Shown here: positions 24,801-35,325 of the stretch, in pieces
Layout of the letters: the number at the start of each line of letters is the position of its first letter
Position numbering within the stretch: the stretch's first letter is position 1
DNA from: Rhabditoides inermis
Lineage: Eukaryota; Nematoda; Chromadorea; Rhabditida; Rhabditidae
Direction: 5' to 3'
DNA length: 64,000 nt
NCBI GenBank assembly: GCA_963966185.1
Contig: CAWZYM010000331.1
Coordinates: 1,207,001 to 1,271,000, forward strand
Made by a program: the position numbers and the translations under genes
The notes under the pieces: generated by a model
Databases searched by the model: none
What the model was told of the DNA's origin: nothing
What the model saw: only the letters and a program-made list of their open reading frames with translations

Positions 24801-27789
24801 CGTTAGATTTGCATATGCTAATCACCCTACTTTTTCTATCTCATTACCCATACGAAATTAGTCAGTCCGCTCGACAATTTCTAGGCTAATATCAACTCGT
24901 TGATTTGCATGTCTGGAGAGACGAATAAAAGGCGGGCGCGGCGGGCTGCCGGCATCCATTCGCCATGGCTCAGTCCGTCCCTCCCGGAGATATCAACACC
25001 CAGCCGGGTACCAAGATCGTCTTCAACGCCCCCTACGATGACAAGCACACCTACCACATCAAGGTGGGCTCTATTTGGATACTGTACTCTACAGTACCCT
25101 AACCATCGTCTCTCCAGATCACCAACGCCGGAGGTCGTCGCATCGGATGGGCCATCAAGACCACCAACATGAAGCGCCTCGGCGTCGACCCGCCGTGCGG
25201 AGTGCTTGACCCCAAGGAGGCTGTTCTGATGGCCGTCTCTTGCGACGCGTTCCAGTACGGTCAGGAGGACACCAACAATGACCGCATCACCATCGAGTGG
25301 ACCAACACCCCCGACGGCGCCGCCAAGACCTTCCGCCGCGAGTGGTTCCAGGGCGACGGAATGGTCCGCCGCAAGAACCTCCCCATCGAGTACAACCCTT
25401 GAACTCTGTACACTGTTCTCTATGCGCTCAATAAATGCATTTCCAAATCCTTGTCTCGTAATCTCGTATGATGCCTCAATTATGTTTCACTACTCGTTCA
25501 ACTGTGGCGGATCCCAATCTCTCTAATCTCGCTTGATCTACCATCTAACCCAACTATGCAATGCACACCGATGCTGTTGCCTGCGATGCCGACAATGTTT
25601 GATATGACGGTGGCGATTCCGATGCGGACGGACGCGTCCGACGAGGCCAGCTGGTCCAGGTGGTTGATCAGCTCCTGCAACGGGGGAGAGGGTCAATGAT
25701 AAATACCTGCACACTATAGCCGCATGATGCATGATCATCAAATACACTGTGAGATAACGACGATTTTAGACCATCTTGCAAGCGGCTTATGATTCGGCTT
25801 ATGATACTCATACTTCTCTTGAATAGGAGACAAACTTTACCTTTACTCCTTCCCGTATGGGTTAGCTACGAAATAAATAACAATACGTTTCACCTCGAGT
25901 ACAAAAATATATTTAAATGTACTATTATTTGACTTTGACTGCGAAAAAATGTTGATACAATATTTAAAAAAAAAATGCATTTAGCAAAGAACATTCGTAA
26001 ATTCACCCATAACTCACCTGTATGACAAAGTAGCTGTTCTGCGTCTGGATCGAGTAGAGGATGGTGCGGAACATCTGAAATGGGACAGCGTCACAGAGTG
26101 TGAAACTTCTTCATATCCAGTGACATTGACACTACACACTGATGTTCGCCAGCAGGTCGCCCGTCGCACATGTTCACTACTCACCTCATCCCAACTGACT
26201 CACTACCACAAACCTTTTTTTACATTCTACGTTTCAATGAACAATGATCGTCGCGACCAACTTGTTTCTGACAATGTGTTGCTTGTGTTTTCAACCAAAT
26301 CAAAACCACTCTCTCGATACCTGAACAACAAACCACCCGATAGCCATTAAAATTGCCGTATCGTCTCCCCTCGCTCAATATATCCGAAGGGAAAACTAAA
26401 CAACCCGGAAGCAGACACAGATACACCGATACATCCCTCTCCTCCCTATACCTGAACAGCACAGGCCGGTAACCAGTACAGACTCCCCTCTCCCCCCCCC
26501 CTCCAATACCTGGAGCCTGAACCTGAACAGCAAACAGACCGAGTACCAACCAGTACACATCTCCCTCCCCCCCTCTACCTGTATGGCGAACATGGGCGGC
26601 GGCTGCCACTTGTTGTGGTTGTCGACGTGCGCCAGCACCGGATCCAGCACCGCTCGGAGAGACCCGAACGTCGCCTAGGCAGAGTACATCATATATACGA
26701 ATATATTATAAAAACAATGTCTGTCTGTCAGTCTGTATGTAACGGTATGCCTGTACGCTTGTAAGTAACGGTAGCAGTCATACCATCCCCTATATACCAC
26801 GACTCGGCTCTCTCTTTTAATGGACACATGGAACTTGTTTCTAATACGCTTCACAGAATCCATAAACTTCAATACAGTAAAATGGTTCAATATCTCTGTC
26901 GACCTAGTTCCAAAACCCCTTCTTTCCCATGAGCAGAGCCGGAGCACCAGATATAAAATATAGAATACGTTTCCTATTTAGTACACCACATTAATGGACA
27001 CATAAGTGTTTCTGTTTCTGATACGCTTCACAGAATCCATAAGTTTCAATACAGCACAGTGGTTCAATAGCTCATCTCTACCCTCGAACCCCGCGCACCT
27101 TTCCCATGAGCTCCCGGAGGCACTGGTCGGCGAGGCTCTTGGGCGTGTCCTCCCTGTCCCGCGCGCTCTCCGTGAAGCGGTCGTCCAGCAGCTCGGACTG
27201 CGCAGACACCACCGGAACGACGGGCGACGGAGAGTCGACGTCTGAACACAACAAGACCTTCAACTGATCAACTGATCACAAATGGTTACAGGTGATTCTA
27301 CTAAAATAGCTTTTCTTGGTAAGTCTCCAAATACTAAAAAATGAGCAAAGTATTTTCCAAACACTATGTTTCAATGCCATCATACACCGGACTATCACTG
27401 ACTTCCTCCGATAATATATAAATCTAGTGTTCTCCTTTTTCCTATCAAAACAACTCGCAGCTCGCACGCACCCTCGTCGTAGTGGAGGTTGTAGAGTATA
27501 CTGGGAATGATCTTCTCCATGTGGTACTGCTCCCAGATGTTCGCCTGCAGGTCGTCCGTCACAGACTTCCACACCACGCCTGCAACAACGGAATGCAGTG
27601 AGAGCAGAGAATCGAGGATCAATAGAACATCACGCTGAAAGAGAAGAGTAGAGAGAGAGATAGGGAGAGAGAGAGATGGAGAGAGAGATGGAGAGAGAGA
27701 GATGGAGAGAGAGAGAGAGTTGGAGAGAGATGGAGAGAGAGAAAGAGAGAGGGGAGGGGAAAGAGAAAGAAAGGGGGAGAAAGAGAGAT

Positions 27790-27826
<37 letters not shown>

Positions 27827-30477
27827 AGAGAGAGGGGGAGGGAGGAGAAAGAGAGAGAGAGAGCACCTCCACCCACCCCTGAGCCCCCTTAGTCCGGCCA
27901 CTTTGACCGCCTGCTTCTCCGAGTGACACATCTGCGAGAATTTGGAGATGAAGAAGTCGTACTGTCTGCAACACAGCATCAATCAATCAATCAATCGATC
28001 GATCACACATCAGGCATACATTGATCATTCAATCAATCGGATCCAATGAATGTAAATGTAAATAAACATGTAATCCACCCAAACTACATTTCTTGAAGAA
28101 CCTTCATGATTTCTTACAAAATTACATCAATTCTCCATCGTTTGCGCATGCATATAGTCCAATTCAATTCGAAAAAATCGTATATCTATTCAAATTACGA
28201 TCGAGCATCGAGTTGTCATAAGAACTGTCTTATAGTCATTTTCCATTTCACCCAATCTACGTTTCAACAGCAAATTATACGCACCTACAACGGCGGAGAA
28301 ATCAATAGCAACATTATTATCTTGTTACACGATTCAAGATTCCAAATGTGGTCTCACCTATGATAGCAGGGCGTCGACTCCTCGATGTTGGAGAAGGTGA
28401 CGAAGGAGTCGGTGGCGAGTTGCTGGAAACACGGCGGGTAGGTGGGAGGAAGGGAGGCAGCGACAGAGAAGAAAGAGAAATCACAATAGATATAGGGAAA
28501 TCGAAAAAAATAGGATAAGAAGTGACGTAGTACAGAACAGCGTGAACCACAACAGGTATAACAAAAAAAACAGCTCACCTCCATCTCGGGTATGCCACTC
28601 TCCAGCAGGCGCTGCACCATCTTCAGGTGGTTCTCGCTACAAGTGGAGCGAGTTCATATCTCTCTCTCCTATCTCTCTCCTTCCCTTTGTCCTCCACTGC
28701 CTCTTCTCTTCTCTTTATCTTAATTCCTCCTCTCCTCTCCCTCCCATTCTCTCCCTCCCCCTCTCTCTCCTCTCTCCCCCCCCTCCCCTACCTGAACTGT
28801 GGCAGCGATGGCGACGAGTGGCACGACTGCAGCAGCAGGTCCATCGCCTCCACGGCAACCTGTAGGCAATGCATACTGTAACCATAAACCACATAGAAAT
28901 AGGTTTCATTCGTTCCAACCACAATTTCGACAGTTGAAATTTCGTATGATATGTTTCACGACATTCAGAACCCACGGTTAGATGCGGTACAATAATGCCA
29001 CACGGCTAGTCACTGTCACATCATAACTGCGAAAATAGTTATTCGAATCAGAGCAAATGAAGGCACTTTGATTCCCTGTATTAGTTGCAAGAGGTGTTCT
29101 ATGTTTCACCACCTTCACTATCACCCGCAATACAATACGACACAATTCATGAAGCTACTCAATAAAACCATTAAACTATTAAACACATCCTGACTGCCCG
29201 GATCCACAATGGAAAAGCTAGTGCATCTTTTTCAATTGCCGCCTTCAAAAATTGTCTTTATAATAATGTTTCACGAAACCCATAAGATTCGATGCGATGC
29301 AATAATGCTATATTCGATGTCTGCGCACAAAAAAAAACGAAAATTATGTGGCCGCACCTTGACTCCCTGTACGCGCTGGCGCAGCAGGTCCCTGCCGATG
29401 CGCTGCACGAGGTACTCGCCGATCCTGAAACGGGGTTAATCGATTAATCGATACGGCGATCAATAAACCGTAAACCATTTCAATAGTAGTTCATTTCACA
29501 GTCACGTTGTTCTGTGAAAGCTACGCTTCACGACCTATTCAAATTTACGATTGAAATGGAACCTACAATATCTGAATTGATACCAGCTGCAATAACATTT
29601 TTCATACTTAATTCACGAACAAAGACACAGGCGGCACAAAACATGATATTTATAAATAAGAACAAGGAGGTTTGATAGAGTTGCGAGACAAATCAGAGAG
29701 AAGAAATCACACCACACATGATAAACCTTCCTACCTCTCGAGCTTCTCCGGATGGGAGATGGCGTAGAAGTCGAGCTTGCTCATGTTGGCGTGCTGCAGC
29801 CCATCTCCCGCCGCCCGCGGGTAGATCGCGTCCACCAAGCGACGGTACCTGTAGTGATAAAGGTAAAGGTGAGGGTATCCTTCCAAAGAGATTACGGACA
29901 TGTAGTGATACACCATAGGCTCGCTTTCGGTCAAAACATTGTCGTGTATTTTGAACATACAGTGTGCTGAACAAAATAAGCAGATTTTTGTTTCCACCAA
30001 GCGACGGTACCTGTAGTCATGTACCATACACATTCATTATCTCTTTTGTACTTAATGTACCCACTAGAACACTACAAACAACTTTTCCCGGATAAAACCA
30101 TTTTTTTCCCTAATCTAACGTAGTGCGCGGATAGTGTGAATAGTAACACTGTACACTGTAACATGGAACATAGTAACTGAATGGATTATAGGTTGTAGCA
30201 CTCGATATTGATAGCGAAGAAGAAAAGCGAAGAAATGAGTTCTAGATATGTAATATACGTTTCATCGAAAGTGTGTAACACGGAGATGCAGCAAAATAAT
30301 AATGAACAGTGTTTTCATTCGTGATCATGAAAGTAATTGGCATACCAGTTATTGCAGGTTTCAATCAGTGTACTCATTATAACACTTTAGCAACAATTCA
30401 ATAGTATGAACTAGATACACCACAAAAACACACACTCACCGCGGCTTGCACGGCGTACAGCAGCACAGCCCGTTCAT
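15709..30477 (-). CDS. efr-3: EFR3 homologue, plasma-membrane anchor of the PI4-kinase III-alpha complex
   Basis: EFR3 is a palmitoylated peripheral membrane protein that recruits PI4KIII-alpha (with TTC7 and FAM126) to the plasma membrane. Twenty-nine exons, 5' to 3': 30477-30440, 29848-29735, 29424-29358, 28859-28792, 28636-28579, 28422-28358, 27965-27877, 27579-27472, 27241-27099, 26674-26579, 26074-26018, 25674-25569, 24778-24669, 24540-24484, 24335-24222, 23914-23828, 23621-23569, 22771-22705, 21783-21710, 21212-21113, 20662-20547, 20308-20248, 19891-19769, 18940-18845, 18638-18579, 17964-17856, 17187-17093, 16302-16240, 15858-15709. All phases join; the total is 2544 nt (847 residues plus stop), close to the roughly 820 of vertebrate EFR3. 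The N-terminus [13 protein letters not shown] has the expected palmitoylation cysteines, and [58 protein letters not shown] and the C-terminal [10 protein letters not shown] match EFR3 landmarks in order. The exon 13 acceptor (TTTAAG) and the exon 21 and 29 acceptors (TTTGAG) are non-canonical. An AG about 30 nt before the ATG (near 30508) may be a spliced-leader acceptor. An MSP gene lies inside intron 12 on the other strand. Confidence 0.95.
16853..16935 (+). other. tRNA-like (pol III A/B box) relic in an efr-3 intron
   Basis: TGGCGCAACCGGTAAGAG (A-box) and GCGGGTTCGAATCCAC (B-box) occur at tRNA-like spacing. Only the first pairs of the T-stem form and there is no acceptor stem, so it is a tRNA-derived repeat rather than a tRNA gene. 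Confidence 0.5.
20662..20960 (-). repeat. Partial triplication of the efr-3 exon 21 splice acceptor region
   Basis: The sense-strand phrase CTGATGGAGTTGGTG, which starts exon 21 after the acceptor TTTGAG, recurs twice in the upstream intron (about 20835-20850 and 20935-20955), each with a similar T-rich lead (TTTGAAACC, TTTGAGA). The upstream copies lose the reading frame soon after, so they look like decoy exon starts left by small tandem duplications. Confidence 0.6.
21344..21850. repeat. CT microsatellites in efr-3 introns
   Basis: Long CT runs at about 21344-21397 and 21801-21850 lie on either side of exon 19 (21710-21783). In the sense strand of efr-3 they read as GA tracts, one immediately after the donor of exon 19's neighbour and one next to its acceptor. 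Confidence 0.85.
21894..22518. mobile_element. TTAA-type MITE (family F2) with internal tandem repeat and long palindrome
   Basis: The left terminus AAAGGAAAGTACCACTCTAA matches the reverse complement of the right end, GAAGGAGCATACCACTCTAA, and the ends of the intact F2 copies at 37113-37686 and 52161-52734. A unit of about 98 bp (starting GTACCACTCTAAATTTCATG) is present twice in tandem at the left end. A perfect GC-rich hairpin sits at 22297-22383. The element lies in the intron between efr-3 exons 18 and 19. Confidence 0.7.
22297..22383. repeat. Long palindrome (cruciform-capable hairpin)
   Basis: Arms TTTCGTAGTGTATG and its complement flank an inner perfect stem, GGTCTGCGCGCACACTC, against its complement across a CGC centre. 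It is far more stable than its AT-rich surroundings and shows almost no arm divergence, which suggests recent origin or selection for pairing. Confidence 0.8.
22880..23326. mobile_element. MITE with about 100-bp inverted termini made of TTGCAAGAATTCTTGC motifs
   Basis: The left end GGTCCTAACATCGCGTTGCA matches the reverse complement of the right end exactly. The subterminal DNA is a series of short palindromes of the TTGCAAGAATTCTTGC type, seen at both ends. There is no coding capacity. It sits in the intron between efr-3 exons 17 and 18. Confidence 0.75.
24965..25402 (+). CDS. msp: Major sperm protein (MSP), intact, nested in an efr-3 intron
   Basis: MSP is the nematode sperm cytoskeletal protein that drives amoeboid crawling and also acts as a secreted oocyte-maturation signal. 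Two exons, 24965-25063 and 25118-25402, give 127 residues, the standard MSP length. The start [20 protein letters not shown] and the end [20 protein letters not shown] match the family almost residue for residue. The 54-bp intron has GTGGGC/CTCCAG ends. An AT-rich AATAAAAG box precedes the ATG by about 40 bp, and a consensus AATAAA follows the stop at about 25430. The gene lies wholly within efr-3 intron 12 (24779-25568) on the opposite strand, so efr-3 transcription in sperm-forming cells could interfere with it. Confidence 0.97.
27651..27866. repeat. GA-rich microsatellite in an efr-3 intron
   Basis: About 215 bp of GA interrupted by T, GG and AA lie between efr-3 exons 7 and 8. Overlapping Ser-Leu-rich open frames of 85-195 codons here are repeat artefacts, although the longest also reads through the real exons 7 and 8. 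Confidence 0.9.
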
Positions 30478-31055
30478 ATCCGCGTGTCGCTTCGCCTCAC
30501 GACAACGCTGCAAGTACACAAGTAAACACACATGTAAACAAACAACAAACAAGTAAACAACCAACTTGTACGCAGCACACGGATCGCCAGTCGAGGTGCG
30601 TGAGCGACGACCAGCCACTGAAACGCATCGAATTCGAACAACGTCGGAACAATGTGTGTTATCAGCTGTGGATGTATTGTTGACGTGGTGCGCGAAGAAG
30701 AAAAACTAGTGGAGTCATCAATCAATCGCCCGACTATTCGACTACTAGCGTAGCGCACCACAGCACAAATATCAATCAACAGTGAATGAAAACTCTCTTC
30801 ATGCAACATTTCCGCAACATAAAATGAACCAGATGCGATTACAAAGTTCAAAAAGATTCACAAAACCAGTAAGCAGGGAATAATCGCGTGATTCAGCCGA
30901 CCTCGGAGTGCGCGCCCCACTAAACAGCGCATTTCTCACCATGCACCGCGTCCGCGCACCATGTGACACTGCTAATTAATTCAAAATACTAAAAATAATT
31001 AAATTGAGTAAAACGTTAATGCGCATCACTGATCACAATTGACAACTTGACTCAC

Positions 31056-31536
31056 CCTGTATTACCAGTATTGATGTGTATAGCAGTCTGCCGTAGTCCG
31101 CTGGCCGATGGTTGCTGGTTGATGACGGGCACTACGGAAACGCCCTGCATAGCAGATGGAAGTGCATATGAATCGGGGGTGCCTCTCTCCTTCTTCCGAA
31201 ACTTGCTGGGGTGGGGTTGTGGGGTAGTCTACGCGTAGCGGCGGCGCATCAACGCATCGATTCTCATGTCTCTAGCTAGCCCGCAATCCTCGCAGCTTCT
31301 TTCCGCCGCCCCTCTCCCTCTCTTTCTCTCGCTTTGGCATACACACAACTTCTGTAATCACCAACAGCCTAGAGGGTATTGACATTCCGCCACTCTACCT
31401 GCCGCTCTCTCCAACCTAGATGTGTGCCTTTCTATATACTTTTCTGAGTAGTACTGAGTAGTATTAGTACTGTGATTACCAGTAGGTCCTCGATCTTGGT
31501 GCGCCCCCGACCGCAGACCTGACAGCAGAAATCCAT
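31056..31536 (-). CDS. Two putative exons of an unrecognised gene upstream of efr-3
   Basis: Exon a (31536-31480) starts with ATG and encodes MDFCCQVCGRGRTKIEDLL, with a zinc-binding-like CCxxC, and ends at GT. Exon b (31144 to 31056, or to 31066 if the nearer GT is used) follows AG and continues in phase with GVSVVPVINQQPSASGLRQT. The 3' continuation could not be found before efr-3 exon 1, and the leftover phase does not join efr-3. It could be a short gene or an alternative 5' end. I do not recognise the family. Confidence 0.4.
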
Positions 31537-31539
31537 CCG

Positions 31540-32454
31540 CGATTCAGCGCATAGCCGTAAATCAAATCCGGCTATCACCCTCAATATCAGTAGTGACAGA
31601 CGGCAACTTTGTCGGTGCGAATCGATCGACTGATATGATTTCGTGATTACGATTCCGGTGGCAGTCTGCCGCCCAAGCGTATAAAACCATGAATACACAA
31701 TGTGCGTTGCCAGTCTGTACTCACCTCTCCTCTCTACAATACCACTGCCACTTCTATCTCTCGCTTTCCACTCTTGCACACCTCTCCCGAATTCGCAACA
31801 ATCCTCTCACGTTTACGTCAGTGCGTACATTAAAAAAAGCAAATGATTCGGCCAAATAAGTATGGCTTTTTGTATGGTCTATCGAAAACGAAGTGGCAGT
31901 GAAGACGCAGACACAAACAAGGCATGACGAAGAAGATTTTATCATCGAGAGAACCAGGACACAGTGGCAGCAAAGTTATGGGGGCTGGCTAAACGAAACA
32001 TGGAAAACAGAGACGCAGTTGTCACGCTGTTACATGGAAATTGTACACGAGGATTTCGTGCGCATCTTTGCGTTGTGATTGATTTTAGATATTGTCGACT
32101 GCCATCTCTCTGATTTCTGAAAGAAGAATCGGAAAGTTATCGTAAGAAACCCTATGAGACTTCCGAGAGCTGTCATTTCGACCAGTTCGTAATCACATGA
32201 CACCACACATACGTCCTCAAAGTGTGGTTTCATCATGCGAAAAAAAATGAGGCGCAACTTGTTATAACATCCAAACTGCCCACTAGGATGTTTCTACCAT
32301 CCCGATACGATGCGGGAAGACTAAACCACTAAACACGACACACGATAGATTTCAAGTCAGTTACTTATGTTATGTGAATTTGATGTGGCAAAGACACGAT
32401 AGAAAATACACCGATATGGAAATGCGTTTATTGAGCGCAAAGGAAGAACAGTGT
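31540..32454. other. Intergenic region
   Basis: No supported gene or repeat seen. The open frames here lack conserved features and splice context. Confidence 0.4.
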
Positions 32455-32739
32455 TCAAGGGTTGTACTCGATGGGGAGGTTCTTGCGGCGGACCATTCCG
32501 TCGCCTCGGAACCACTCGCGGCGGAAGGTCTTGGCGGCGCCGTCGGGGGTGTTGGTCCACTCGATGGTGATGCGGTCATTGTTGGTGTCCTCCTGACCGT
32601 ACTGGAACGCGTCGCAAGAGACGGCCATCAGCACGTTCTCCTTGGGGTCGAGCACTCCGCACGGCGGGTCGACGCCTAGGCGCTTCATGTTGGTGGTCTT
32701 GATGGCCCATCCGATGCGGCGACCTCCAGCGTTGGTGAT
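32455..32739 (-). pseudogene. msp: MSP second exon without its first exon
   Basis: The 285-bp second exon is complete, from the acceptor TTTTTCAG to the TGA stop. It differs from the intact MSP gene only by conservative changes (for example KENVLMAVS for [16 protein letters not shown] for WFQGDGM). Upstream on the minus strand the intron start GTGCGTGGAT is present at about 32788, preceded by only ATCAAG of exon 1; beyond that the sequence is unrelated. The body is intact but no start codon or exon 1 is present, so it is a truncated MSP gene split by rearrangement. Confidence 0.85.
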
Positions 32740-32799
32740 CTGAAAAAGAACATTCAATGATCCATCGATATCCCATCGTTATCCACGCACCTTGATTAC

Positions 32800-34460
32800 A
32801 AGAGAGCATCGATGAATATGAAAAAGTGAGCATAGTGCACGATAAGCATAGTGCACGAAGTTTCGGTCCCTACCACCATACCGAACGTGCGTACCTACCG
32901 GCCGGGACCATCATCAGTGATGAACCGGAAGGTAAATGTACATAGAATTATAACAAGAGAAAAAATAGGGGGGTTTCTATATAGTTATATGTAGTCTATG
33001 ACGCGTATGATAGGTGGGCCCGTGCAGATGGAGTAACCTCGTTGGACAGTGGAGTGTGACACGACTGGTATGAGAGTGGCGATTGCGGTTTACATTGACT
33101 GTTCCCGCGCAGAACAGTAGATCGAACAGTAGATCAGTAAGAGTGTAGAGATGAAGAGTGGAGAGTGATGTCATTTTTTGATGTCATTTGAGAGTGTCAA
33201 CAAAATGTTTGAATTTATTTTTATCTTTCAGTTTGTATTTCGATAATATTTGTTTATTACTAAGAATAGTTTTTGACAATTGGAGAATGATTTTTTCGGA
33301 CTTATAACCATTTTTGAGGTATGTATTGTTTTAGAAAGTATATAGAAGTTTTTCAGTTGCAAAGATTTATTTAGTAGGTTGTAACTTTCATCATTCATCA
33401 TGTAATCTAAGAGATTATTGATGGCATGTCTGTTAAGTGAATTGAAATATTTATGTATTTGTTATCCTCCTAGGGTTTCTATTGTAGATATGATTGATGA
33501 ATTTGTCCAAACATTTTTGTGTGCAGGAATACTTCTTCTTCTTTTTCTTCGATGATTTTGTTTCTTTTCAAAGTTCGATATTATCATACTGTTAAATGGA
33601 TTATTTTTAATGTTACACTTGTGCAAATTGATTACGGAGAGATTTCCGAATGTTTTAATTTGATCATTAAATCCAAGTGTATACGCAGTATAAGCTGTTT
33701 TGATAAGACTTATCCAAAAGTGTTCTTTTTCAAGCCTTATTTCGGTATCGTTGTTTTCTGCCATGTTGTCCAAAATAGTGATTTTGAATTCTTCACAGTC
33801 GTGATCAGAAGGTCTGAAATGTTTGCTCAGAAAAGTGTTCAGTTTGTTATTTTTGAAACTGTTTCTGTGTGCGGACATTCTTTGTTTTAGTGTTTGTTTA
33901 GTTTCTCCAACATATTGTAACTTGCATTTATTGCATGTTATGAAATAAATTAAATTTTTTGAAAGACAATTAGCATCAATTGTTTTAAATGTAGAAATAA
34001 CCATTGATGTACATGAACTTATGGTTGTATTTTCAATTCCAGTTTTGGGCATATTACACATCGTTTATTTTCACACTTCTTTCCAGTAAGGTTTGAATTT
34101 CCGAGTAGTTTAGCATTTGATTGTTTTTTGTCCGTCTGCACACGTTGAATTTCCTTTAGTAGATAGTATGGTTTATCGTTGTTTTTGTACAGCATTTAGA
34201 GGCAGCTGCGCCTGTTTTGGGTAAAGGGTGAGAGCAGAACTGGTGTTTCTCAGAGCGTTTTAGTAGTAAATTGCTGAGGCCAGAACCTGTCATCCCACTT
34301 TACAGCAATGGCAGTGAGCACCGCTCTCGTGCATCTGCGGGGTGTCTGCCCCATCCCACTGCCAACCTGAGTTCGGGGTGGGACCGCTTTGTGGTCAACA
34401 CCGGGTTTATCCTCCCTTGCAGTTACTGTCTACATACATGAGGTAACGTGAGTGATCATG
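32800..34460 (-). mobile_element. Penelope-like retroelement, 5'-truncated, with GIY-YIG endonuclease remnant
   Basis: The ORF at 34061-33462 (minus) contains LIYFITCNKCKLQYVGETKQ, then TLKQRMSAHRN and a basic tail. This is the GIY-YIG nuclease domain in the form typical of Penelope-like elements. Just upstream, in a different frame, is a Cys-rich stretch (KKCENKRCVICP) of the kind that links reverse transcriptase to the nuclease. The frame changes near 34040, around a CCCAAAACTGG run. No reverse transcriptase is left. The element lies between the MSP second exon and the displaced MSP upstream fragment, so it may be what separated them. Element limits are estimates. Confidence 0.7.
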
Positions 34461-34739
34461 GTTTTTGTGTAGTTTGATTGTTCATAAGAGGTTGGGTGGT
34501 GTGCTGGCGGTGGGTTATAACTTTAAGATCGATATTGATAATTGTTATTCCCACTGTCCACACCGATTTTTCATTGTATTTTCATAGGGATGTACTCGCC
34601 TTCCTTCCTACCAACCTGGCGGAATACATCAAATGTTCATTGAGTGATGCATAGGGGTGGTCCATTTAGGACCAAGTTCATAGAATCGATCAAAGATGCG
34701 ACTAATGTCATATTGTTCCTTGAGTACAGACAATTTCGC

Positions 34740-34796
34740 TAGATAGGCAATACATTAATGAGATAGGAAAAGTAGGGTGATTAGCATATTCAAATC
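34740..34796 (-). other. Displaced fragment of MSP upstream DNA
   Basis: The minus-strand phrase ATATGCTAATCACCCTACTT followed by TTCCTATCTCATTA nearly matches 24815-24850 upstream of the intact MSP gene. Its orientation agrees with the headless MSP exon at 32455-32739, about 2 kb away, and suggests it was once that gene's promoter region. Confidence 0.6.
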
Positions 34797-35037
34797 GCGC
34801 ATCATTTTGCCACTTCACGGACATCTGAACAGTTCTGTGTCAGTTGTCTCGTAATGTATGTTGGCGCGAGTGCAATTGCTATCTAGACCTTTTTTCGATG
34901 CCCAATTCGAGCACTGTTCGGCTCATCTGCATGAGCTCATCTGCTCATGAACAAAACGCGTCTCATCCACGTTATTTCTGTTCAATCAATGAATCCATGA
35001 TACATTTCATGAATGCAACATGATAACAATATCGATA

Positions 35038-35200
35038 TACTCGGCGCCAGAGCGATAGTTTTCGATCTACCTCGCTTGCAGTTCGAATTACGGTGCCATA
35101 ACCGTCTGCCTCTCTTGTTTTGCGCGGTATTGCCAGCTGACTCTCTGTCTTCCTCTGATCTACCCCACCGCACGCAACTTATTGCGAGCAAAGAACTATA
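35038..35200. mobile_element. 163-bp short element, filled site in unit A
   Basis: Absent from the matching site in unit B (near 49450), which reads ATATCGATAACAATATAG uninterrupted, so this is a clean insertion at TA. Related copies in opposite orientation lie at about 44951-45121 and 61148-61318. It begins TACTCGGCGCCAGAGCGATA and ends GAGCAAAGAACTATA. Too short to code. Confidence 0.8.
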
Positions 35201-35325
35201 ACAATATAGAAAATGCGGTGACTCGCCCAGTTTCAAATATCACGTTATTTCGATCTGATTGGTTTTGAAATATGTATAAGTGATCTCATTCACATTTCAT
35301 ACATACATCCATAGTCTTCGCAACA

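Noticed and set aside
27395..27982. 195-codon minus-strand open frame
   Set aside because: It reads through two genuine efr-3 exons and the intervening GA-rich intron; the exons are real but the continuous frame is an accident of the microsatellite.
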